From contig NZ_BMNC01000004.1 in assembly GCF_014646255.1 (NCBI RefSeq), forward strand, positions 264,480 to 328,479: a DNA stretch of 64,000 nt, written 5' to 3'. Each line of letters opens with the position of its first letter. Positions within the stretch are counted from its first letter, which is position 1. The position numbers were made by a program, and so were the translations under genes. Shown here piece by piece: positions 53,271 through 61,829 of this stretch. This DNA is from Lentzea pudingi (GTDB taxonomy: Bacteria > Actinomycetota > Actinomycetes > Mycobacteriales > Pseudonocardiaceae). Below the pieces are notes generated by a model that searched no databases, was not told the origin of the DNA, and saw only the letters and a list, made by a program, of their open reading frames with translations.

Positions 53271-54401
53271 ATGCCTTCGGTCGACAACGTGCTGGTGGTC
53301 GGAGCCGGTCTCGCCGGCACCGCGACGGCGATCCTGCTCGCGCGGGAGGGCGTCGCGGTCGACCTCATCGAGGTCAAGCCGGACGTCGCCGCGATCGGTT
53401 CCGGAATCACCTTGCAGGGCAACGCTTTGCGCGAGCTGCGCCACCTCGGCGTGTGGGAACGCGCGAGAGCGGCCGGTTTCTGCTTCGACTTCCTCGGCAT
53501 GCGCGCCCCCGACGCCGCCGGCACCCTGCTGGTCGAGGTGCGGGACGTGCGCAGCGGCGGACCGGATCTGCCTGCCACGATGGGCATGCCTCGGCCGACA
53601 CTGGCGCGGATCCTGCTGGACCAGGCAGCCGTTGCCGGGGTGAAGTCCCGCTTCGGGGTCACCGCGACGCGGCTGGAACAGGACACCACCGGCGTGGACG
53701 TGACGCTCACCGACGGCTCGAGCCGGCGCTACGACCTCGTGGTCGGCGCGGACGGCGTCCGCTCCGCAATCCGCCGCATGGTCGGCATCGAGATCGGGCC
53801 CCGGCCCACAGGCATGGGGATCTGGCGGGCGTTCGGGCCGCGTCCGGCGTCCGTGACCCACAGCGATCTGTTCTTCGGTGGCCCCTGTCACATCGCCGGA
53901 TACACGCCCACGGGAGAGGACTCGCTCTACGCCTTCATCGTCGAGGACGTCCAGGACCACAGCGAACTCGATCCTGAGCGGCGGCTCGCGGAGATGCGCC
54001 GGCTCGCCGCCGACTACCACGGGCCGTGGGACGAGATCCGGTCCACGCTCGACGATCCGAGCCGGGTGAACTACACGCGGTTCGAGACGCACGTGCTGCC
54101 GGCGCCGTGGAACCGCGGCCGGGTCGTGCTGATCGGCGATGCCGCGCACTCGTGCCCGCCCACCCTCGCACAGGGCGGCGCACAGGCACTGGAGGACGCG
54201 ACGGTGCTGGCCGAACTGCTGCTCACCAACGACGTTCTTGACGACAGCCTGTGGGACGCCTTCAGCGCCCGCCGCCACGACCGCGTCAAGACGGTGGTGG
54301 AGGCGTCGAACCAACTCGGTCAGTGGCTGCTGGACCACGAGCAGGGCGACGTGGCCGGTCTCGTCCGCCGCATCGGTGACCTGGTGTCCCACCCCGCCTG
54401 A
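53271..54401 (+). CDS. FAD-dependent aromatic hydroxylase
   Basis: The protein has 376 residues. It is a class A flavoprotein monooxygenase: V-V-G-A-G-L-A-G-T-A-T-A-I-L-L at the start, G-A-D-G-V-R-S-A-I-R (the D-G motif) near residue 160, and V-L-I-G-D-A-A-H-S-C-P-P-T (the G-D motif) near residue 285. These enzymes hydroxylate aromatic rings with NAD(P)H and O2. It precedes the extradiol dioxygenase gene with 11 bp between them and probably makes its diol substrate. Confidence 0.9.
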   Translation: MPSVDNVLVVGAGLAGTATAILLAREGVAVDLIEVKPDVAAIGSGITLQGNALRELRHLGVWERARAAGFCFDFLGMRAPDAAGTLLVEVRDVRSGGPDLPATMGMPRPTLARILLDQAAVAGVKSRFGVTATRLEQDTTGVDVTLTDGSSRRYDLVVGADGVRSAIRRMVGIEIGPRPTGMGIWRAFGPRPASVTHSDLFFGGPCHIAGYTPTGEDSLYAFIVEDVQDHSELDPERRLAEMRRLAADYHGPWDEIRSTLDDPSRVNYTRFETHVLPAPWNRGRVVLIGDAAHSCPPTLAQGGAQALEDATVLAELLLTNDVLDDSLWDAFSARRHDRVKTVVEASNQLGQWLLDHEQGDVAGLVRRIGDLVSHPA

Positions 54402-54412
54402 AGGGAAAACCC

Positions 54413-55351
54413 GTGACTGAACCTGTCATCACCCACCTGCGGCACGTCGACCTGGCCGTGCCCGACCTCGCGCGGCAACAGGAGTTCTTCACCGGTGTGT
54501 GGGGCCTTACCAACGAACACAGCGACACCGGCATCTCGTTCCTGGCCGCCGAGGGCTCGCCGGAGCAGTACGTGGTCCGGTTGCGCGAGGCCGCCGACAA
54601 GCGGATCGACCTGATCGCGTTCGGCGCCGCGACACCCGCTGACGTGGACACGTTGGCACACCGGCTGCTCGTGGCCGGTGTGAGGCTCGTGCACGAGCCG
54701 ACCGCGCTGCAGACACCCGGCGGCGGGTACGGGTTCAGGTTCTTCGACAACGAGGGCCGCACCGTCGAGATCAGCGCGAACGTGGCGGTCCGGCGGCACC
54801 GCAAGATCGAGGTGGGCGAGTCCGTCCCGGTGCGGCTCTCGCACGTGGTCGTCAACTCGGCCGATCCCGAAGGTACGCGTGCCTTCTACGAGCGCCATCT
54901 CGGGTTCCGGCTGTCCGACACGCTGATGCATCCGCGCATGGGCGAGATGATGTACTTCCTGCGGATCAACGCCTGGCACCACAGCCTGGCGATCGCCCGC
55001 GGCCCGCACCCGTCGCTGCACCACGCCTCGTTCGAGCTGCGCGGGCTCGACGAGTACCTGCGGGGCACCGGGCGGCTGCTGCGGGCCGGGGTGGAGAAGA
55101 TCTGGGGCCCAGGGCGGCACCTGGCCGGCAACAACACGTTCAGCTACTTCCTCGACCCGCACGGCAACACCGTCGAGTACACCACCGAGCTGGAGCTCGT
55201 CGACGAGGACGCCTGGCACCCGCACCTCTACGACTTCAGCCAGCCAGAGGTGTCCGACCAGTGGGGCACGGCGAACGCGATGAACGAGTTCGTGGCGCAG
55301 AAGTCGTTCAACGACCTGGACAAGGGCCTGTTCGTGGCCCCGCCGGTCTGA
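54413..55351 (+). CDS. Two-domain extradiol ring-cleavage dioxygenase (VOC)
   Basis: The protein has 312 residues from GTG 54413. Two vicinal-oxygen-chelate domains are visible. The iron ligands of the second are His144 (L-S-H-V-V-V), His204 (L-H-H-A-S-F) and Glu255 (T-V-E-Y-T-T). This is the 2,3-dihydroxybiphenyl/catechol-2,3-dioxygenase type. It cleaves the ring next to the diol, and a ring-hydroxylating partner is upstream. The product would need the C-C hydrolase encoded further down. Its stop overlaps the FAH gene start. Confidence 0.9.
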   Translation: MTEPVITHLRHVDLAVPDLARQQEFFTGVWGLTNEHSDTGISFLAAEGSPEQYVVRLREAADKRIDLIAFGAATPADVDTLAHRLLVAGVRLVHEPTALQTPGGGYGFRFFDNEGRTVEISANVAVRRHRKIEVGESVPVRLSHVVVNSADPEGTRAFYERHLGFRLSDTLMHPRMGEMMYFLRINAWHHSLAIARGPHPSLHHASFELRGLDEYLRGTGRLLRAGVEKIWGPGRHLAGNNTFSYFLDPHGNTVEYTTELELVDEDAWHPHLYDFSQPEVSDQWGTANAMNEFVAQKSFNDLDKGLFVAPPV

Positions 55352-56301
55352 TGCGCTTCGCCACCTACGAGCACCGGGGAACGGTGCGCGCGGGCGTGGT
55401 CTCCGACGGCGGCATCCACCCCTTCCCGCGCGGGGTGACGGTGCTCGACCTCGTGCGGTCGGGCTCGCGGGCCGCGCAGGACGCGGGCAGGACAGTCCTC
55501 GGCGAGACCCCCGTGCCGCTCGACCAGGTCCGGCTGCTGCCGCCGCTGGACCCGCCGACCGTACGAGATTTCGTCGCGTTCGAAGAGCACGTCGAGGGTG
55601 TCGTCGCGAGCGTGTCCGGTGGCAGTGGCGTGCCACCGGAGTGGTACGAGGCGCCCACATTCTACTTCACCAACCCCTACGCGCTGCTCGGTGCGCATGA
55701 CGACGTACCGGTGCCGCCCGGCTCGCGGCTGTTCGACTTCGAGCTGGAGGTCGCCGCCGTGGTGGGCCGGGACGGGATGTCGCTGAGCCCCGAGCAGGTC
55801 GAGATCTTCGGCTACACGATTCTCAACGACTGGTCGGCCCGTGATCTCCAGCGACGGGAGATGAAGGTCCAGCTTGGCCCGGCCAAGGGCAAGGACTCGG
55901 CCACCACGCTCGGACCCTGGCTCGTCACCGCCGACGAGCTGGAGTCCTGTCGGGACAGTGATGGGCTTCTGGGGCTGAACATGCGGGTGTCTGTGAACGG
56001 CACCGAGATCGGTCACGACCGGCTGTCCAACATGGGCTGGCCGTTCGAGGAGCTCGTGGCATACGCCTCCCGCGGTACGTGGGTGCGCGCGGGTGACGTG
56101 CTCGGTTCCGGCACCTGTGGCAACGGCGGCTGCCTGGCCGAGCTGTGGGGCCGCAGGGGCGAGCAGAACCCGCCTCCGCTGCGCGTGGGAGACGTCGTCG
56201 AGATGACGGTCGAGGGCATCGGCGCCATCCGCAACACGGTCGTGCCGGGCCTGGACCTGCCACCGGTTCGCCCGGCTCGCACCAGGACGCGGTCGCGGTG
56301 A
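55351..56301 (+). CDS. Fumarylacetoacetate-hydrolase-family protein
   Basis: The protein has 316 residues; its ATG overlaps the dioxygenase stop. The FAH fold is seen in D-F-V-A-F-E-E-H-V, F-E-L-E-V-A-A-V-V-G (metal Glu), G-Y-T-I-L-N-D-W-S-A-R-D-L-Q and K-G-K-D-S-A-T-T-L-G-P-W. Members split acylpyruvates, hydrate 2-oxopent-4-enoates or decarboxylate. In this order it would process the chain left by ring opening. Confidence 0.9.
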   Translation: MRFATYEHRGTVRAGVVSDGGIHPFPRGVTVLDLVRSGSRAAQDAGRTVLGETPVPLDQVRLLPPLDPPTVRDFVAFEEHVEGVVASVSGGSGVPPEWYEAPTFYFTNPYALLGAHDDVPVPPGSRLFDFELEVAAVVGRDGMSLSPEQVEIFGYTILNDWSARDLQRREMKVQLGPAKGKDSATTLGPWLVTADELESCRDSDGLLGLNMRVSVNGTEIGHDRLSNMGWPFEELVAYASRGTWVRAGDVLGSGTCGNGGCLAELWGRRGEQNPPPLRVGDVVEMTVEGIGAIRNTVVPGLDLPPVRPARTRTRSR

Positions 56302-57041
56302 CCGGAGCGGGGATGGCCGGCAAGGTCGTGCTCGTCACCGGCGCGGGCAGGGGACAGGGCGCTGCCGAAGCACGCCTGTTGGCAGTTCTGGGTGCCACCG
56401 TCATCGGTGTCGACCTGACGGACGTGCCTGCGGAGGAACTGCCCGGCGTCGACTACCGGCGGCTCGACGTCACCGACTCCGCGGGCTGGGTCGGCCTCGT
56501 CGCCGGCCTGGACAGGATCGACGGCCTGGTCGCGAACGCCGCCATCACTTGGCGTGCTCGCCTGGACGAACTGGACCCCGCCGACCTGGCACGCGTACAC
56601 GACGTCAACGTCGGCGGCGTCCTGCGGGCGATGCAGGCCGTACTGCCGCTCATGCCCGCCGGCGGGTCGATCGTGGTCGTCGGCTCGGTCGCCGCGCTGA
56701 CGGGCCACTTTCCCATCGCCTACACCGCCGGCAAATGGGCCCTGCGCGGCCTGATGCGCGCCGCGTGCCTCGAACTGGGGCCCCGCGGGATCCGGATCAA
56801 CGCCGTGCATCCCGGCTACATCGACACCCCGATGACCGCGTCAGCGTCACCCGCGTTCCGCGACGCGAACATCGTCGAGACCCCACTCGGCCGGACCGGC
56901 ACCGTGGACGAGATCGCCCCGCTCGTCGCGTTCCTGATCAGCGACGAAGCCTCGTTCATCTCCGGCGCCGAGATTCCCGTAGACGGTGGCATGACCGCCC
57001 ATGGTGGCGTGAAGTCGATCAGCGAAGCAGCACGAACCTGA
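56298..57041 (+). CDS. Short-chain dehydrogenase
   Basis: The protein has 247 residues from GTG 56298 (GTGA overlap) or 242 from ATG 56313. It shows V-T-G-A-G-R-G-Q-G-A-A-E-A, N-A-A-I (variant of N-N-A-G), catalytic Ser in V-V-G-S-V-A-A-L and Y-T-A-G-K, and G-A-E-I-P-V-D-G-G at the end. It is a classical SDR. In this operon it likely oxidises or reduces a hydroxyl or dihydrodiol group of the substrate. Confidence 0.9.
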   Translation: MTGAGMAGKVVLVTGAGRGQGAAEARLLAVLGATVIGVDLTDVPAEELPGVDYRRLDVTDSAGWVGLVAGLDRIDGLVANAAITWRARLDELDPADLARVHDVNVGGVLRAMQAVLPLMPAGGSIVVVGSVAALTGHFPIAYTAGKWALRGLMRAACLELGPRGIRINAVHPGYIDTPMTASASPAFRDANIVETPLGRTGTVDEIAPLVAFLISDEASFISGAEIPVDGGMTAHGGVKSISEAART

Positions 57042-57052
57042 GAGGAACCGCT

Positions 57053-58195
57053 GTGTACGAGTACTTTCCCGGCAACTACGTCTGGAACCTGGGCGTGGTC
57101 GCCACCCTCAACAGCGGCGGCCTCATCGACGAGGTCGACCGTGCCTGCCGCTCCATCCGCGAGGCCGCCACCCGCGGCGAGGACGCCGGCACCCCGGACT
57201 TCCTGCGGGCCTGGACGGCACTCACCGACCAGCTCGTCACGCAGGCCGAGGAAGCCGAGAAGGCGGGCCACACCCGAACCGCCGGGCAGCTGTACGCCAG
57301 GGCCACCAACTACCTGTGCCAGGCCGAGCGGCTGCAGAGCCCGTCGGCGCCGGGAAGGCTCGACACCTACCGCCGCGTCCTCGAACTGCAGCAGAAAGCG
57401 TTCGACCTCAAGAATCCCAGCATCACTCGCGTGGCGATCCCCTACGAGGGCACGACGATGCCCGCGTACTTCAGCTCAGCCGGCGACCGCGCCCCGGTGA
57501 TGATCTTGTGGAACGGGCTGGATTCCACCAAGGAACACATGTACTCATCGGACCACTGGCGGGAACTGGCCGCGCGCGGAATCTCGTGCCTGATGGTCGA
57601 CTGCCCCGGCTCCGGTGAAGCGCTGCGCGTGCAGGGCCTGACCGCCCGCATCGACACCGAGGCATGGGCCACCGCCTGCGTGGACTACCTCCAAACCCGC
57701 GCCGACGTCGACCACGACCGGATCGGGCTTGCCGGCTGGTCCCTGGGTGGCTACTACGCCCCCCGTGCCGCCGCGTTCGAGAAGCGCCTTGCTCTCGTGG
57801 TCGCCTGGGGTGCCAACCACGACTGGGGCGCCGTGCAACGCCGCCGTCTCGAGCGAGAAGGCGAGCGCCCGGTCCCGCACTACTGGGACCACGTGCGGTG
57901 GGTCTGGGGGCACGACGACCTCGACACGTTCCCCGACTTCGCCGACCACGTGAACCTCGACGGCGTGGTCGAGCACATCACGGTGCCGTTCCTCATCTGC
58001 CACGGCGAAAACGACCGGCAGATCCCCGTTGCCTACGCCCACCGCTCCTACGAGCAGGCCGTCCACAGCCCCAACCGACGGCTGCGGCTGTTCACCGCTG
58101 AGGAGGGCGCGACCGAACACATCGGACTCGACCACCTGTCCCACGTCAGCACCTACATCGCTGACTGGGTCGCCGACACCCTTGTTCAGCCATGA
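57053..58195 (+). CDS. Alpha/beta hydrolase of the C-C hydrolase (DHPON-hydrolase-like) type
   Basis: The protein has 380 residues from GTG 57053 behind AGAGGAA. A helical N-terminal part of about 130 residues precedes the hydrolase: I-L-W-N-G-L-D-S-T-K-E, nucleophile Ser in G-W-S-L-G-G-Y-Y, Asp in C-H-G-E-N-D-R-Q-I-P and His in D-H-L-S-H. The layout matches 2,6-dihydroxypseudooxynicotine hydrolase-like enzymes that cut C-C bonds. Here it would cleave the ring-opened product. It ends the tightly coupled operon. Confidence 0.87.
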   Translation: MYEYFPGNYVWNLGVVATLNSGGLIDEVDRACRSIREAATRGEDAGTPDFLRAWTALTDQLVTQAEEAEKAGHTRTAGQLYARATNYLCQAERLQSPSAPGRLDTYRRVLELQQKAFDLKNPSITRVAIPYEGTTMPAYFSSAGDRAPVMILWNGLDSTKEHMYSSDHWRELAARGISCLMVDCPGSGEALRVQGLTARIDTEAWATACVDYLQTRADVDHDRIGLAGWSLGGYYAPRAAAFEKRLALVVAWGANHDWGAVQRRRLEREGERPVPHYWDHVRWVWGHDDLDTFPDFADHVNLDGVVEHITVPFLICHGENDRQIPVAYAHRSYEQAVHSPNRRLRLFTAEEGATEHIGLDHLSHVSTYIADWVADTLVQP

Positions 58196-58246
58196 GAACT
58201 GACGTGGTGGCTGCCCTGAAGGGCCCACCGTGCTCGATCGTGGACC

Positions 58247-58582
58247 TTGCCTCCGGTACAGGAGGGCACCTTCGCGCTCCCTACGGCGCAGGTCGCAGCC
58301 GTCGGCGCCTCGCATCCGGATCGTCAGCAGCCTTTGATCGACTACCTCGCCGCTGCGGCCCAGGTCGCCAGCGAGGTGCCCGGCTGGATGTCGGCGAGCC
58401 TCCACCGCAGTCTGGACGGCACTCGCCTGGTGAACTACGCGCAGAGCGAGGATCAGGACGCCGCGCAGAGGGTGTTCCAGCACCTGAAGTCCCGAGGAGT
58501 GATCGAGGGCATCAAGGCGTTCGGGCAAGCCGACCCAGGTCTGTACGAGGACTCGTTCACCCTTGATCGAGACGGTCGCTGA
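58247..58582 (+). CDS. Antibiotic-biosynthesis-monooxygenase-like protein, start uncertain
   Basis: The frame yields 111 residues from a TTG at 58247. It contains an ABM-type half: G-T-F-A-L-P-T-A-Q-V, W-M-S-A-S-L-H-R-S-L-D-G-T-R-L-V-N-Y-A-Q and Q-H-L-K-S-R-G-V. ABM proteins are about 100-residue dimeric oxygenases or occur as two-domain proteins of about 210. The missing ribosome site suggests loss of an N-terminal domain. It follows the catabolic operon by 52 bp and could have acted in it. Confidence 0.6.
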   Translation: MPPVQEGTFALPTAQVAAVGASHPDRQQPLIDYLAAAAQVASEVPGWMSASLHRSLDGTRLVNYAQSEDQDAAQRVFQHLKSRGVIEGIKAFGQADPGLYEDSFTLDRDGR

Positions 58583-58954
58583 CGCCTGTCTGATCGGTCC
58601 CGGTCAGGCGCAACGAGTCGGCCGCCACCGGAGCCGGCATCGAGACGTTGGCCGAGAGCATCGACGATCAGCACCGTTCGACTGGTCAGTTGCACGCCTC
58701 GATGGAAGAACGGCGACCAGTACCCCGTCGAGTCATACCTGTAGATGAGACTTCCGTCCATCTGGGACGGTTTGAGCAACTGCCGACATATGGCGCGAGA
58801 ACCTGTCGCCGAAACTCACCGGGGTCGATATAACGCTTTCGGAACCGAATGTTGTAATTGCCGAGAAGTACCTCCATGCAGTTCATCAGGCATCGATGGG
58901 TAGCGCTCGTCATCCGGCATGATCGCGGCCATGCTGGCTTGGGTCGTCGCGACT
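58583..58954. other. Stretch without an intact gene
   Basis: On the minus strand, frames such as L-I-Y-R-Y-D-S-T-G-Y-W-S-P-F-F-H-R and M-E-V-L-L-G-N-Y-N-I-R-F-R-K-R look protein-like but do not connect. The base composition is less GC-rich at 58,820-58,900. A decayed leftward gene is possible. Confidence 0.35.
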
Positions 58955-59977
58955 TCACGCGCTGAGCCGGCGCACCAGTGAGGTGGGCAGTAGAACTGAT
59001 GAAGGTAGCTGGGGTTCGCCGGCGAGTTCGGCGATCAGCCGCCAGGCCATGGTGCTCCCGAGCTGTTCGATGTCCTGACGCACCGTGGTGAGCGCAGGCC
59101 TGGCGTTGAGGGCCATCGCTGAGTCGTCGAAACCGATGATGGCAACGTCGTCGGGAACCCTTTTACCCCTGGCGTGCAGGACGTCCAGTGCGCCCAGTGC
59201 CATGATGTCGGCGGCGGCGAAGACAGCGTCGAGATCCGGCGCTCTGTTCAGCAAAGCGTTCATCGCACGGGCACCGCCCTCGAAGGTGAAGTCGCTGTGC
59301 ACGAACAGGTCCGTCGGAATTTGCTGCTCGCCGAGACCGCGACGCCATCCACTCAGCCGCTCCATGCCGACTGCCGTGTTACTCGGGCCGGCGATGGTCG
59401 AGATTCTGGTGCGGCCGAGTGTTACGAGATGACGCGCCGCTTCGAGTGCTCCGTTGAAGTTGTCCGCATCAACGAACGGGATGTCGCCGCCTGCGAGCGG
59501 CCTGCCGCCCATCACGACAGGAAGGTCGCTCTCGCGCAGCATGCGGGGCAGAGGATCGTCGCAGTGCAGGCACAACACCAGCACACCGTCGACATGTCCG
59601 CCGGTCAAATAGGTCGCGAGGTCTTGGTTCGCGGTGTACTGGCTGGTCATCAGAAGCACGTGGATTCCCTGCCCGGCAAGTTCCGCGTGCACGCCGCGAA
59701 GCACGCTTGCGACGAACGGGTCGGTGAGCACATGACTGCCGTGGTCCTGCACCACCATTGCGATCGCGTTCGCCTTGCTGCCCGCGAGTGTCCGAGCTGC
59801 GTGGTTGGGACTGAATCCAAGGCGTTCGATCGCCCGGTTTACGGCGTCGCGAGATCGCTGGCTGACGTACGGCTCGTCGTTGATCACCCGGGAGACGGTC
59901 GACTTCGAGACACCAGCCGCATGCGCGACCTCGTCGATGCGCGGACGAGAGCGCCGGGCTTGTGCGCCCGTGGTCAT
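58955..59977 (-). CDS. LacI-family transcriptional regulator
   Basis: The protein has 340 residues from ATG 59977. The N-terminus is R-I-D-E-V-A-H-A-A-G-V-S-K-S-T-V-S-R-V-I-N, with hinge H-A-A-R-T-L-A-G-S-K. The ligand domain has V-V-M-G-G-R-P-L, F-V-D-A-D-N-F-N-G-A and A-A-D-I-M-A-L-G-A-L. The K-S-T-V-S-R recognition helix is that of typical GalR-like regulators that bind palindromes with a central CG, so it could use the GAGAGCGCTCTC sites at 29,813 and 31,230. That link is inference. Confidence 0.9.
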   Translation of the reverse strand: MTTGAQARRSRPRIDEVAHAAGVSKSTVSRVINDEPYVSQRSRDAVNRAIERLGFSPNHAARTLAGSKANAIAMVVQDHGSHVLTDPFVASVLRGVHAELAGQGIHVLLMTSQYTANQDLATYLTGGHVDGVLVLCLHCDDPLPRMLRESDLPVVMGGRPLAGGDIPFVDADNFNGALEAARHLVTLGRTRISTIAGPSNTAVGMERLSGWRRGLGEQQIPTDLFVHSDFTFEGGARAMNALLNRAPDLDAVFAAADIMALGALDVLHARGKRVPDDVAIIGFDDSAMALNARPALTTVRQDIEQLGSTMAWRLIAELAGEPQLPSSVLLPTSLVRRLSA

Positions 59978-60604
59978 GACACCGCGACGAGCGCGTTTTC
60001 GAGTGCCGCCGGCGCGTACCGTTCGGCGATCAGTTCGCTGGCGGGTGTGTCTGCAGAACCGCAGGCAGTGCCGGTGCGATGAGCTAGGGCTTCGGCCCGA
60101 CGGCGGTGGCCCACGAGAAAACTCCGATGGTCGCGATGGACGAGTTCTGGCGGCGCTGCCGAGCACAAGTCTCGCGTGGCGCTCAGAGACGCGTCAACGA
60201 GCCCTGGCCGTTCCGCAACCAAAGACACAGCCGTGGTGTTGTGAATGACGCGACGTGCAGGTTGAGATTGGGCCAAGGGGCACCGGGAAAGCCCCGCCAG
60301 CAGAGCGATCACTACCGAAGCGAGTTCCGGCACGGACGCAGTCCGAGCGCTTGGACGCTGCTCTGTGGATGGCCGCGAGTCGCGACACGCTGCGGCGGAC
60401 TTCGGTCCACAATGGACGTTGGTGCGCTGCGCGATGAGCCGCTCGTTGCTCCCCGCAGCGGCTTGATGCGCAGGTCAGGCCGATGAGCAGCACGGAGGCG
60501 ATCACGGCGACGATGACAATGGTCCGACGGCAGGCGCCAGATCGTTCTGGGCGTGGCGTTGTCGAACGGCTCGCTGGGGCTACTGCGAGCGCTATCGTCG
60601 CGTC
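59978..60604. other. Stretch without a supported gene
   Basis: Frames are short and shift. A minus frame near 60,430-60,530 reads T-I-V-I-V-A-V-I-A-S-V-L-L-I-G-L, a membrane-segment-like relic. A 41-codon plus frame at 60,483-60,608 overlaps the ROK start (GTGA) but lacks a ribosome site. Nothing else was identified. Confidence 0.35.
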
Positions 60605-61738
60605 GTGACGTCACCAGCCCGCGCTCGTGCCACGCCGACATGGCCGGACCTGCCCGAAGCAGCCCGCGACGTCCTGATGGAAGTGCTGATCCACGGGGCC
60701 ATGTCCCGAGCCGAGATCGCCCCGCGGGTGCGCCTGTCGAGAGCGACCCTCACCCGTGCGGCCAGGGCTCTGGTCGGCCACGGATTGCTGGTCGAGGGCG
60801 GCACCGAGCTGCGCTCCTCCACCGGTCGTCCCTCGGAGATCCTGCACGTCCGGGGCGAGGCTCACCAATTTCTGGGCGTGAAGCTCACCGCCGACCGCCT
60901 CTACGCCGCCGTCGCCGACCTGACCGCCACCGTGACCGACGCCGTCGACCAGCCGTTGCGCTCCACCGACCCCGCCGAGGTCGTCGCCCGGATCGCCGAG
61001 CTCGTGACCGACCGGCCTCGGTTGACCGGGATCGGTGTCACGCTCGGTGGTGTCGTTCGTGACGGCGTAGTCGTCGACGCCGGGTTCCTGGGCTGGGAGG
61101 ACGTGCCGCTCGCGGAGTCGGTCACCGGGGCGACCGGGCTGCCCGTCGCCGTCGACAACGACGTCCAGGCGTTGACCTCCGCCGAGCACTGGTTCGGCGC
61201 CGGCGCGGGCGTGGAGTCGATGGTGGTGATCACCGTCGGCGCGGGTGTCGGCACCGGTCTGGTCATCGACGGCAAACTCGTCCAGGGCGCACACCGCCGA
61301 CCGCCTCGCTTCGCCCACCTCCTCGTCGACCCCAGGGGACCGCAGTGCGGCTACGGTCATCGCGGCTGTGCCTCGAGCTATCTGATGAGCCACGTCATCG
61401 CGCGCCGAATCGACGGCTGCGCCACCTACGACGAGGCGGTCGAACGGGCACAGGCCGATGACCCCGAGGCCAAGCAGGTCTTCGCCGAGGCCGGCTACGC
61501 GCTCGGTGTCCTCATCGGACACGCGGCCAACTTCCTGGACCCGGCCAAGATCCTGCTCACCGGCGACGGCCTGCCCCTCTACGAACTCGCCTCCGGGCAG
61601 GTCCACGACGGCATCGAGGACACCTACGAGGACGACCCCGCCCTGATCGACCTGAACGTACAACCGTTCGACTTCGGCGAATGGGCACGCGCCGCCGCCG
61701 TGCTCGCCATCAAGGCCGCGATCACCGGCACCACCTGA
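60605..61738 (+). CDS. ROK-family transcriptional regulator
   Basis: The protein has 377 residues from GTG 60605. An N-terminal winged helix (M-S-R-A-E-I-A-P-R-V-R-L-S-R-A-T-L-T-R-A-A-R-A-L) precedes a sugar-kinase-like ROK domain: D-N-D-V-Q-A-L, I-T-V-G-A-G-V-G-T-G-L-V-I-D-G and a zinc loop. The zinc motif of the family (C-x-C-G-x2-G-C-x-E) is altered here to C-G-Y-G-H-R-G-C-A-S, lacking the Glu. It converges on the small secreted protein gene and may regulate sugar use together with the mannanase. Confidence 0.88.
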   Translation: MTSPARARATPTWPDLPEAARDVLMEVLIHGAMSRAEIAPRVRLSRATLTRAARALVGHGLLVEGGTELRSSTGRPSEILHVRGEAHQFLGVKLTADRLYAAVADLTATVTDAVDQPLRSTDPAEVVARIAELVTDRPRLTGIGVTLGGVVRDGVVVDAGFLGWEDVPLAESVTGATGLPVAVDNDVQALTSAEHWFGAGAGVESMVVITVGAGVGTGLVIDGKLVQGAHRRPPRFAHLLVDPRGPQCGYGHRGCASSYLMSHVIARRIDGCATYDEAVERAQADDPEAKQVFAEAGYALGVLIGHAANFLDPAKILLTGDGLPLYELASGQVHDGIEDTYEDDPALIDLNVQPFDFGEWARAAAVLAIKAAITGTT

Positions 61739-61765
61739 TCGCGCCGCTGGGGGAGCAGGAGCGGT

Positions 61766-61813
61766 CCGGGCGTCCGGTCAGGGCCCCGCTGCCCGGCCCG
61801 ACCGGACGCCCGG
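61766..61813. terminator. Bidirectional terminator between the ROK and secreted-protein genes
   Basis: CCGGGCGTCCGGTC (61766-61779) pairs with GACCGGACGCCCGG (61800-61813), a perfect 14-bp stem with a 20-nt loop, lying between two convergent genes. Confidence 0.82.
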
Positions 61814-61829
61814 TCCGCGTCGACGTCGA

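Noticed and set aside
51255..54392. 1045-codon minus frame continuing through the LysR gene
   Set aside because: Only the first part (to 52,187) is the LysR gene; the rest is antisense to the cyclase and hydroxylase genes.
60483..60608. 41-codon frame overlapping the ROK start
   Set aside because: The GTGA overlap is suggestive, but there is no ribosome site and the composition is unremarkable.
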